Source: Kappaphycus alvarezii (taxonomy: Eukaryota; Rhodophyta; Florideophyceae; Gigartinales; Solieriaceae). Taken from it: a DNA stretch of 64,000 nt. A program made the translations under genes and the position numbers. The notes under the pieces are model-generated. The model made no database searches. It had not been told where the DNA came from and saw nothing but the letters and a program-made list of their open reading frames with translations. Shown piece after piece: positions 54,604 through 64,000 of the stretch (position 1 is its first letter; each line of letters starts with the position of its first letter). The DNA lies in the NCBI GenBank assembly GCA_002205965.3, contig NADL03000458.1:496001-560000 (forward strand). Reading direction: 5' to 3'.

Positions 54604-56299
54604 GAATAGCTAGGTTGGTCTCCCGAGGAATTCTAGCTTCCAAACCCGACCACCCGGTGTATTCAGTTTTCTAGATCATATTTGTACAGACCGAAAATAT
54701 CCAAGGTATGGGTACCTCAAATAAAGTCACGTAAGAGAAGGAAAGGGGTGAGAGACCTTCTTGCAGATGTAGATCTCCACAGGCAGTCACTAGCACCGTA
54801 AAAACGGACTTGAAGGTGCCCATGGATGTACAATGTAGCAGCAGCGTGCAGTAAATTGCTATCCGTTGTCTGGTAATAGAGACTGAAGGGAATCGCATAT
54901 GAATAACAATGGTTTGAAAAGGCTTTCGCTACGATAAGCTCGCTAATCAGTTTCAAAGAGATCGTGCGGGCGAGTTTCGAGTATTGAAATGTGACTGCGA
55001 GTTGGAATTAGTTCTCGCTTAGGAGCGGGTTCTTGATGGTTTTACCCAGAATGTCAATAGATATAGATTTCAGTGAGCTCTACGAAGTGAACAGTCGCAA
55101 AGGCGTCAGAAATCCACGCAATTTCGCGCAAATATCCCATAATTTCGAACTGAATTGTACCAATCAACAGCCATAGAAGGTCAGTGAAAGAATCTTCTCA
55201 GAACGTAATACGTGCGATTGCCACCTGGTTGAATGGAAAGCCTCGAATATTGTGAAAAATGGGGAACTTTCGCTTGGACGGAATTTGGAACAGTGATTCG
55301 GAAAATGGACTCAACAGCATTAACGAGGATACCCTGTACGCTAAGCGGAAAAGGAACCACCCCCATCCATTTAGACTAGATAGGACTTTTTTTGTCAAAA
55401 TACATCGGTCAAATGTGCTTCTAAGAACTCTTTCGCACTGCGATGAAGTGAAAGCCGACCAATGAGCATTTTTATCCGTTTCGGGGTTGTTGTGATAAGA
55501 AAGGCAGACAGTGGCCCCTTGGGATGGCCTGGTGATAAGATGACCGAGCGGTGCGATTGAAAATTGTTGGATGATGTCCTGTCGTGGTACTTTACAGTGA
55601 TACACTGTAATGTTTACACCGAACGGTAATTACAGGTAGTACGTTACTGTAAAATAGCGTGCTGTAATGCATTTGACACAGATATTGCTGCCAGCTTGCA
55701 CAAGACTATTTGGATCTCCTGCCTGGACCAATCGGACTCCGAACGAAGTTTGCAGATATTTAATTGCAATATCCGTCTCCGTGCCCGTCGAGTAAAGGTA
55801 AGCACCTTCTACGTATTGGAGTAGCCTACAACTTTACCCTTTGCATTTCTCTTTTATTCTACTACGTACAGTATCTCTCTTTTGGCTTCTATCGCGCCGC
55901 TGTTGTCACCACGCTATATCCTCTTACAGAGTTCCCTCAAGCTCTTCCCGAGAGTGAGCTAACCTCTTCCTTGTTTTTCTCTTGTCCTCTGTTTTGTATT
56001 CCCTCGCAGGTTGAAGACATTAGGCCTTCCGAACGCTCTCCCGCGCTACCGAAATCCTCATCCTACCGACCAGAGACGTCCAAAAAGTAGGTGGGGTGAA
56101 CTCTAACGGTTTTATGCTTAACGTACTCAAAGCTTGAGTATTTCGTCGGGAATCGGTTCCTCGGTAGTGACCAGTGCTTGATCGTAGTCATAGAATTCTG
56201 AAAACAAAACCCAAATCTCGTCGTCTTTCGTGTGCACACATTTTCGCACTTAAAGTTGTCTTCTATGTATCCTGTGAGTCCCACGCAAAAGCATGCGAT
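54604..56299. other. No gene seen
   Basis: Short frames only. A weak CAGTACTG-type group (tttacagtgatacactgtaa, tactgtaaaatagc) lies at about 55590-55665. Confidence 0.35.
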
Positions 56300-57480
56300 C
56301 TATTCATCAATATATAGTGTGGGACTTACCAAGAAGTGGATCAGTGATAGTGCATCAGCGTAGGTATTCAGTTTCCCCTTCTTGTAGACCACATTGAAGT
56401 CGAACTTGGGAAGACGTAAACGCCAGCTCATTTGGGGACCTGATAGATTGGTAATTTGCACCTTACAACGAAAGGAACTTTGATTCACAAACTTTTCATA
56501 CTCCAGGTAGAGACTTAATGTGTTCAAAGTATAGCACATCACAAGACATTACTCCTAGATCACTGAGTAGTTTCTCTCGCTCTTCGATACGGAACCAAAA
56601 GCCGATAGGGTGGCGCTTTGCAGCAACGCTTTAGAACAGCCCGAGCCAACCTGGTAGTCCGAGACGTTAGTATCGAACGATTAAGGACAAAATGGACGCG
56701 AAGAAACCAAGATTATTGGCTCGTTTACATGTTTTATGAGCTCGCGAAATGCGTTTCATTGTACAGAAGCCAACCTCGGAATCTTGAAAGGTTTTTAATT
56801 CTTTGGTAATTAATTTAACGATGATGCTGTGGGAGAATTTTTCGGGACGAACGGTACATATACATTGTGAAGACCTGGGAAATATCTGAACTTTGTTTGC
56901 TCTCAAGGTGGCTATGCCTCTTTCAATGTAGCTGTAGACCCGCACTGAACCTCAAGAGTTCCGGATCTCCCGACATTCTCTAGATATTTGGATTCTGTGA
57001 AGAACGAGCACTTCTTCTGGTGCAAGAAAAACCCTTATTTTACATGCGTGAGGTGATCCTCAAACGACTTGTTGTTGATAAGCACATCGTCCAAATAAAG
57101 TAGGCATGTTTTACATTTGAACTTTGCTGAAAAGAGGCCAAATAAGCGCAGGAAGGTCTATCGAGCGTTCATTAAGCGAAAAGAAATGCGTAGGAACCTT
57201 TATGCAGCACTCTGACGTAGGAAAGTCGTGATATCGCGGTCTTGCGCTGCGACAGTCACTTAACAATATACATAGTTGCAGTCAAGAATCTTGAATATCA
57301 AGGCATAACCCAGCAAGTCAATGCCTTCTTCCAGATGGAGCGATTATATTTCTTCGCGGCTCTCGAGTTAAGTTTATGGTACTCCACGAAAAAGTGAATA
57401 CAACAATCCGGCTTCGGAACCAAAATAACAATGCTTGCCCACTCGGATTTTGTCGGCTCAATTATGCCTTCTTTCTACAT
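56300..57480 (-). pseudogene. Ty3/gypsy reverse transcriptase and RNase H relic
   Basis: On the minus strand from 57480 leftward: IIEPTKSEWASIVILVPKPD, the start of a gypsy reverse transcriptase; then LLYLDDVLINNKSFEDHLTH with the YLDD box at 57086-57097; then RNase H end MSWRLRLPKFDFNVVYKKGK followed by NTYADALS at about 56400-56350. Multiple stops and frameshifts separate these. It is a different family from the 33-39 kb element. No LTRs found. Confidence 0.75.
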
Positions 57481-57717
57481 CCTAGCAACTTGTAGGTTCC
57501 CAAGTTCCCTTTGTTTCGGTATGGCCGATATGGGGTCGCGGCAAAGGAGCGTGCAACTGAAACAAGATCAAAACGTTGTTCCATGGCTGTAGCCTGACCT
57601 GGGTACCCATTCCACATGGATAAAAACTGATCGAAAATAATTCATAATCACTTTCTCTGTTCACGTTTTTAACCGGTTGAGTTCAAAATCATCCACCGAG
57701 GGAGAAACTGAAATATT

Positions 57718-58026
57718 ATGAGACACTTTCACTCTCGGATAAACTTGATTCACGGGTTCTTGGAAATGAGGACCCGCCCCCTTTGCATGATGTTACAAAC
57801 TGAGGATATCAGCCAACATCATATAATACAGAGGAAGGCTTGTGCTAATCCCACCACCCTTGGAGGCTGGCACCCAGACGCGTACGCAGTGCTAACCGAT
57901 GTCTCCCGGAACGTGGCCGTTCGAGTGATGGAGACCTATGGGATGGTATTTACCCAAAGGAACGCTGCCGCGGCCGTCATGTCTAACGCGGCATGCTTGC
58001 TCGCTTGCATTGAGCCGGCCCTGTAA
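57718..58026 (+). CDS. Unidentified 102-codon open frame
   Basis: ATG 57718 to TAA 58024. The second half has an Ala/Val-rich segment (VSRNVAVRVMETYGMVF and NAAAAVMSNAACLLACIE) that would form helices. It is richer in GC than what follows. No family is recognised and no splice or context support exists. It may be chance. Confidence 0.2.
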   Translation: MRHFHSRINLIHGFLEMRTRPLCMMLQTEDISQHHIIQRKACANPTTLGGWHPDAYAVLTDVSRNVAVRVMETYGMVFTQRNAAAAVMSNAACLLACIEPAL

Positions 58027-58041
58027 GGAATTTCATGTAGT

Positions 58042-58150
58042 GTTACCCATCAGTGAAGACTTCTTTCGCATAACGCATTAGCGGCGTGGGTGTAACTGAC
58101 CACATCTTCCATCCATTAAAATAACCCAAAATTTCCCCTCATATGATACT
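58042..58150 (+). repeat. Dispersed AT-rich repeat, copy 3
   Basis: About 109 bases starting GTTACCCATCAGTGAAGAC and including GCGGCGTGGGTGTAACTGAC and CATTAAAATAACCC. It aligns along its full length with 63745-63852 in the same orientation (roughly four of five bases equal by eye), so the AT-rich block between them is bracketed by direct repeats. Confidence 0.75.
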
Positions 58151-60582
58151 GAGCAACAACTGCCGGATGAAGGAGTGAATGAGCCAAAACTTGGTTCTTC
58201 ATGACTTTGAAAGACCTACAGGCCTAATGCGCCAAGAAATTGCTTCAAATATCAATTTTAGGACTCATATTTGTAATTTCGCTTTACTTTGTTTATATTG
58301 AGATTCATCATCACTGAGTATAAAAGATCTAGTCGGGCTGCCTTTTAAAAGCCAATCACCATTGATTTAGTTAAAGCAATTTTGTAATATATTGCTTATA
58401 GGAATGATTATGTGGTTACCACTAGTTGTTTTTTCTTTAATCTCAGACTTGTTCTTAATAAAAGACGCAGCATTACATTTGCAACTCCGACGCCTCTACC
58501 AATCGTTTTCGAATAATTCAGTAATTATAAAAGCTTTTCATTGGCATAAAAAACAGTTCATCTGTGTCAAAGTTGTCTATTATTCTATTTCCGCATATAC
58601 CTAGCTTAAATTACAATCCATTTTAGGCATCTACTTTTTTTAGATTCCATTTATGATTATATGAAAAGACTCCCTTTTAATAGTAAAAGGTAGCATTTGG
58701 CCTTACTTCCCTTCTGTGGGTATTTTTCTGTCCTCATTGAGTCGCTAACACTGAAACGATAAAGAAAAAAATCCTCCATTCCTTGAGCAGCTTCGCCTTT
58801 ACTGACCAACCTTAAGTCTAACCAACCTTAAGTCTAGGACCTTATTTTCTTCCCTTTTCAGCTACCATTCAAAGAAGTTTGCGATTATTCCACATGATCA
58901 ACTTCTCACGCGTTCAGATTGATGGTATGATTGAACTTTCGAAAATTAATTCCGGAACCTCGTAATTTTATCTTTTTGGTTCTCATTTTCTTTTATTAGA
59001 GTGAACTTCTCTTGTCGTTAAATATCCGCGCATCCATCCAGAAATATGCTCCCTGCTAAGAATATAGTGAAAGGCACATTTTTCTCGTCCTTTCCCATCT
59101 CTTCTGGATCCACTCAAATATTTACGAAACTTCTTCGGGTTTCTCGATGCCCTTACGTATTGGATCTTACCGTATGCTCAGGTTTACTAGAAATATCATC
59201 TCAAATGACATTTCTGTCAATTATGATAACAATTGATGGGATATTGAGAACAAAAAATATTTTATTTCAAAATTTTGTTCGGCAAAAGAAGATTTTATTC
59301 CCAAAAAACGTTTCAGTAAGCTTCATACCGAATATTTAGATCCAAGAGCGTAAATTTTAGCTTAATCTTCATTTTTTACTTAAATATTGAAATTATTTTT
59401 CCCATTCTTGATGAAACGTTATCCGTTAAAATTACTGCAATTTACTCTTTAAATTATACTGCTGATGAGTTCTCTGCCTTTCATATCAACTTAAAAGAAG
59501 TATTTTAACACCGGTGTGGGAGATGTGTGCATGCTATGTTTTCATGCTCTAGGTAAGATAACATTTTTTCGCATCACATTGCTAACCTTATGTAATTTTT
59601 TTTGTAAAGCGCAGCGATTTTGGTTTCTTTTTGTTGTGATATTTAGTAAAGGTTTTACACTACTGGTAGTAAATTTTGAAAGAACTTTATTTGTAATTTT
59701 TCGGATGTTCCCATTACAATGAATCTAATTCTATTTGATCTAAATTTTAATCTTGGTAAGACTGTGCTTCTTTTTTCAGTGGAGCTAGTTGCACGTTTCT
59801 ATTTGGATCTCCAATAACTCATGATTTTACCCAAGGATGCGTAAGCATGAATTTTTGCAGTTTTTCAGCATACATGGCGTTGCTTAATCATGCTGTCTGA
59901 TGAGAAATTTCCTCAGCAGGGACACATATATCAAGTATCGACATTTTTCCATCTCGGCGGAGCATTATGCATTGACACTACCATTAACTATTTTTTAATA
60001 CGATAGAAGATTAATGTACTTAAAATGAATCAATAGTTTGTTTTAGGATTTATTATGTAGACCTTAGTATCTGCTAGTACCAAAATTTTTTAAGAAATAG
60101 TTCTGTACCCAATTTTGGAATATAATTTTATTGCTGTTTAATAATTTTAATATCTTTTACAATGGAAATTTTGAAATAATTTTTTATGGTTTGCAATAGT
60201 TACTGTTATTGGTCATATTGAATAGTAACTATAAACTATTTATGGATTCTTTCGAAGCTGATTATATATGTGTACTTAAAAACTATGTAATTGAATTATG
60301 GATATGTGTATCAAATTCATGTTATCACAGTATTTGCATATCCGCTGTCGCTCCTGGCACAGCGCATAACATGTAAGTACTGAGAGTGAGCTCACTATAC
60401 GAGATGATGACAAGAGATATTGACACTCTGCGGGTGGGTACTTGGATTGCGGCTGATGACAAATATATATATGAATCAATAGAGTGCTATGTCCATGGCC
60501 TGGTCATAATTTAACTGTTTAAAAAGCTTTTTTTAACTGCTTTCTTTCTTCAGCTCGCGTACACATCGAACAAACGTTCAGT
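58151..60582. other. AT-rich DNA, no gene seen
   Basis: Very AT-rich. Frames at 58392-58604 and 59046-59339 are hydrophobic and Phe/Ile-rich, as chance frames in AT-rich DNA are. Confidence 0.4.
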
Positions 60583-60936
60583 TTATTTGTTGGTAGGTGG
60601 GGCGTGCTCTGTAGTCCACTCCTTACTACAATGTACCACGTGAAAAGGGTCATTTCTGCCTGCGCTAAGCTGCATACCTCTCCTATTGATTCTGAACTGC
60701 CAAAAAGCAGATTTCTGAAAGCATCCCGCCACCATCAAATATTGATCTATTGTACCACGACCGTGATCTGGATATGAAATTATACGTACGGGTGGAATGC
60801 GATACTGACAAATTAGTCCATGGGAAAAGGCCGTATTTAGATTCATCGCAATTAAGGACGTTACTTGTGCAAAAAAGTGAGGATTACGAGATACGTCGTC
60901 TGGGTGAATTCTTTTGAACGGAATCTTGTAAAGCAT
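60583..60936 (-). CDS. Unidentified 117-residue open frame
   Basis: ATG at 60936 to a stop at 60583. Composition is that of a real protein and unlike the AT-rich surroundings: LYKIPFKRIHPDDVSRNPHF, IPPVRIISYPDHGRGTIDQY, MVAGCFQKSAFWQFRINRRG and FHVVHCSKEW. No known family was recognised. It could be a captured exon, part of a mobile element, or a small gene. A neighbour on the same strand lies at 61078-61755. Confidence 0.35.
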   Translation of the reverse strand: MLYKIPFKRIHPDDVSRNPHFFAQVTSLIAMNLNTAFSHGLICQYRIPPVRIISYPDHGRGTIDQYLMVAGCFQKSAFWQFRINRRGMQLSAGRNDPFHVVHCSKEWTTEHAPPTNK

Positions 60937-61077
60937 AAGAGAATCTTTGTTCTTCTAAATCAACAAGAATAATCTCATTCCCTTTACCCGGAGAGAAACT
61001 GTCGGCTGCAGATAAGTTTTTTCGATCAGTTGCTGGAGCCAGGCAATTTATTTGCGTAGAATGTTGCGGTAGCCAGG

Positions 61078-61755
61078 TTAGGTCAATCCCGAAACCAATG
61101 CAGTATTACTGATTAATTTTTGTTCCAGTTCCATCAACCTTGCGAGAATCGCTAAAAATTTGTCACTAACAGAGAAATGATCAAATTGTTTTGCTGTCTC
61201 GTGATTAGGTTTTTTGCCTTCATCGAGCTTAATAGAGAGAGATGTCGCGAAATATTCCAGAATTAATTTTAAACCATCTGATATGTCCTCGCCACTGCTA
61301 CTCTTCCTCTTGCTTTTCTGAGTAGCATCGTCAGAGCCACTAATTTCCCAACGTTTCTGACTGGGAACTCCTATATTGAGAAGAGACGACCACAGAAGTA
61401 GAATCACCATGTCCAGAACAGTTGGCCTATAAAACACACAAAGCATGCAACAAATTGTTTCATCACCAAAACTTACTCACATATTCTGCTTCCTTTTGCT
61501 GCTTTTTTGCTCTTCTATTGAATAGATCCAGGTCAAAGATTGGGAAGAAATTGGATTCATCTTCTGATTTCCCTCTTTCCCCGGGTTCACTAGTCGTAGA
61601 TTTGGGTAGACGTGGGACGCGGTAACAAGGAAGGTCGGATGTCTGTTCTTATAAAATGGTTTCCACTACTGTAGACTGCTCTGGGATATTTCATCACTGG
61701 ATGCTGAGGTAAACGCCAGCGAAGTATTTGTTGCAGGAGTAAGGGAGGACATTTT
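61078..61755 (-). pseudogene. Unidentified minus-strand multi-exon or broken gene
   Basis: Minus-strand pieces follow in order. An N-terminus from ATG near 61753 reads MSSLTPATNTSLAFTSASSD. A second piece (about 61622-61480) reads GERGKSEDESNFFPIFDLDL and RRAKKQQKEAEY and is followed by GTGAGTAAGT. After a TTTATAG at about 61425, a third piece contains KSKRKSSSGEDISDGLKLIL and KFLAILARLMELEQKLISN and ends at 61078. The joins are not all in frame, so exon borders or indels are uncertain. The layout (Ser-rich N-terminus, basic linker, C-terminal helix) resembles the Myb/SANT accessory proteins of Harbinger elements, but no Trp signature is seen. Confidence 0.35.
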
Positions 61756-63744
61756 GCTCAGTGTTTGCGGATTCATGCGCATTGACTGTGGTCATGTCCT
61801 AAAAATTGGGTATTTTTTCACACGAGTAAAATATATTCCTGTGTATCTTTCGCAGTTAAGCTTGTATGCGTGCAATCTCCTTGGTACAACTGCCTCAAAT
61901 TTCTTATTTTGGTAATTGAGTTGAGTTTTGTTTTGGTGCTTTTGGCGGGATTTTTGCACTGCTGTTCTATCCAGATTATACATGTTGAATCACGATTAGA
62001 TTTGAGAAACAAAAATAAAGCAGGTATTGCATATCGCTTGTCAAACATCAAACGGGACTTGCAGAGCTGGTGTTTTTGGGTAAGAATCACTTAGCTCGTT
62101 TCAAAAATATAAAAATTGGGTGCACTAATAAAAAAAACGTTTTCATATGTTTCGTACATGATATAAAGCTTTTGATTGGAACGGGCCTAAGAAGGATGAA
62201 ATTACTGCGATGGGAATTTCCGAAATCGCTAATCCAGGTTAAACATTTTAAAAATCAGCAAATTTGCCATAAATCTCTGAGCTGTGATCATTGACGATGA
62301 TCATGGTTATTCCATTTAAATATTGGTATTGTAATTAGCTGGAGAAAAGACTGGGGAGATTTATCTGATTAGCCTCGGAGAAAGGTTCGGGGTTTATATA
62401 AGATAAAAATGCTAGAAATAATATTCCTACTATATAATTTCTTCTTCAACATTTAAATATAAAGAAATAAGATTCACGTTATGTATATTTTTGTTTCTCG
62501 TTTAGAAAATTAGCTCAGAAAAACCAACGGTATTCAATTATTATGAGTTAAAGACCACTTTGGTTAAATTTTACGGGTGAAAGTCAGAGAAACTTTTTTT
62601 CAGTTCCCAGGTTGATACTATTTACAATTTTATACATCACTTAGTGATTCCTGCCGCTATAAAGCAATTTATTGTTACAATGATGGTACTTTGAAGCAAA
62701 CTCCTGAGCAAGAAATTAAATATCTGAAAGAAGCCCGTAAAGCGATTTATCATAATCTTCAAAATTTGAAAAATCATCGGGACCCTTTTCAATGTTCTAA
62801 AAGGGCTTAATTGAGAGTTACATGTTTTGGTGCTCACTCAGTCCACTAATTGCGGATACCACGCAAAAATGTATAAAGATTCTATTTAATCTTAACATGA
62901 TGAAAATTATTGAGGATTCTTCGTTGTTTATTATGTTGATATAAATTGATGAAAATGGTTACGATGGACAAAAATACGACCACAAAATTTAGGTAAGCAT
63001 TTCATTTTGATAAAATTTTCAGATCTTGACACCAAAGTAGATGTATTAGAGCAGTGATAACTGTTTGAAATTACGCGGCATAAGAGGCATGAAATTTGGG
63101 GATGAGAGTTGTATTGTTGAGCTTTACCAATTTTTGCAGTATTTAAAGTAATTCAGTGCATGAAAAGTATTTTGAAATTTATGAGTATAAAGACTCGTGT
63201 CATCTATCTTCCCAGTAGTCTGTTCAGACAATTTCTTGTCAAGGTAAAAATTTTGGACGGCGTAGTCTTTCACGTAAGGAAAGCTTTTCATGAGCTGTAA
63301 AGAGATATGTTTCTCGTATAAGAGCATGAAGAGCAAGAGAAAAATTTTGAATTCATTTGAAAAGTACAATTTTCGTTTTTTTTTAAATGGTTACTTTCTT
63401 AGTCTCATTTAAAAAATTCCATCAGCAAGTGGTTGAAGTTTAAACTGCGGGATGCAAGTTTAACAATTCGTTTAGCACTGCTGAGGAAACATTCACCGAA
63501 CGAAGTAATTTTCTTAAATTTTAGCTCAATCTTAAAAATATACCTGCATTTTCTCGGGTATGAAAAATTCAAGAAATTCAAAACAGAACTAACTATCTTT
63601 TCAAAATAGATTTCGACAATTATTTTTTTGTTTTTCGAAAATGCCAAATTTTACAGAGAAATTAATATTTCAAAATATCATCTAACCGTAAAAATTAAAA
63701 TAATTTTCATTCTGCAACAATTCGAAACTATTCTACGTATTTTT
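61756..63744. other. AT-rich DNA, no gene seen
   Basis: Only short frames of Lys/Asn/Ile/Phe-rich chance composition. Confidence 0.4.
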
Positions 63745-63852
63745 GTTGCCCATCAGTGATGACTTCTCATGCACAACGCAATAGCGGCGAGGATACAACT
63801 GATCACATCTTGCATACATTAAAATAACCCCAAACTTTCCCCTTATTATACT
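63745..63852 (+). repeat. Dispersed AT-rich repeat, copy 4
   Basis: Starts GTTGCCCATCAGTGATGAC and continues with AATAGCGGCGAGGATACAACTG and CATTAAAATAACCCC. Same orientation as the 58-kb copy, 5703 bases downstream. Confidence 0.75.
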
Positions 63853-64000
63853 TTACAAAAAACAGTAGTTTGATTTATTATGTCTTCAGATAATTCTATT
63901 TCATTTTCAAATATTATTTCAAATCAATTTCCATGTTAAGTTAATTTTTTTGCAAATGCAAAATTTTCATTCTTTAGGACAAATAAGATATTTCCGTGCA

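Overview
This is a eukaryotic, transposon-rich window. It has spliceosomal introns with GT..AG ends, LTR retrotransposons, and DNA transposons of the pogo, hAT and PIF/Harbinger types. Three ordinary host genes sit together: a RING-H2 protein, a nucleoside diphosphate kinase and a mitochondrial 2-oxoglutarate/malate-type carrier. Many decayed frames are broken by TAA, TAG and TGA where CAA, CAG or CGA would fit. A fungus (perhaps an early-diverging one) or another microbial eukaryote is plausible, but the sequence does not settle the lineage.

Layout. 1-8.4 kb: AT-rich arm with decayed mobile-element genes. These include a broken gene that seems to join a YqaJ/lambda-exonuclease-like domain to a piggyBac-like C-terminus, an unidentified decayed frame series, and a minus-strand Cys-rich gene relic. 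8.4-13.5 kb: a pogo-like transposase split by a complete hAT element (9462-12742; 8-bp target duplication and terminal inverted repeats visible). 13.5-21 kb: mostly unidentified, with one decayed minus-strand coding region. 21-33.3 kb: host-gene island. Its intergenic DNA carries clusters of short palindromes built on CAGTACTG/GTAC. 33.3-38.9 kb: a complete Ty3/gypsy-type retrotransposon (219-bp LTRs, 5-bp target duplication, recently inserted but frame-broken) carrying seven copies of a 14-bp palindrome. 39.8-41.2 kb: a second pogo-like transposase. 42.4-45.45 kb: a PIF/Harbinger-like element with two genes. 45.8-50.9 kb: a minus-strand Ty1/copia-type relic. 51.0-53.3 kb: a second PIF/Harbinger element with TTA target duplications and two convergent genes. 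54.35-54.6 kb: a short MITE. 56.3-57.5 kb: a minus-strand gypsy relic. 58-64 kb: very AT-rich DNA bounded by ~108-bp direct repeats, with two unidentified minus-strand coding islands.

The host genes look unrelated in function and have separate promoters. The rest is an archive of nested transposition. Points most worth a second look are the YqaJ/piggyBac-like composite gene, the palindromic CAGTACTG clusters confined mainly to host intergenic DNA, the repeated GGACYGGCCAGTCC palindrome inside the gypsy element, and the four-copy AT-rich repeat that brackets the right-hand arm.
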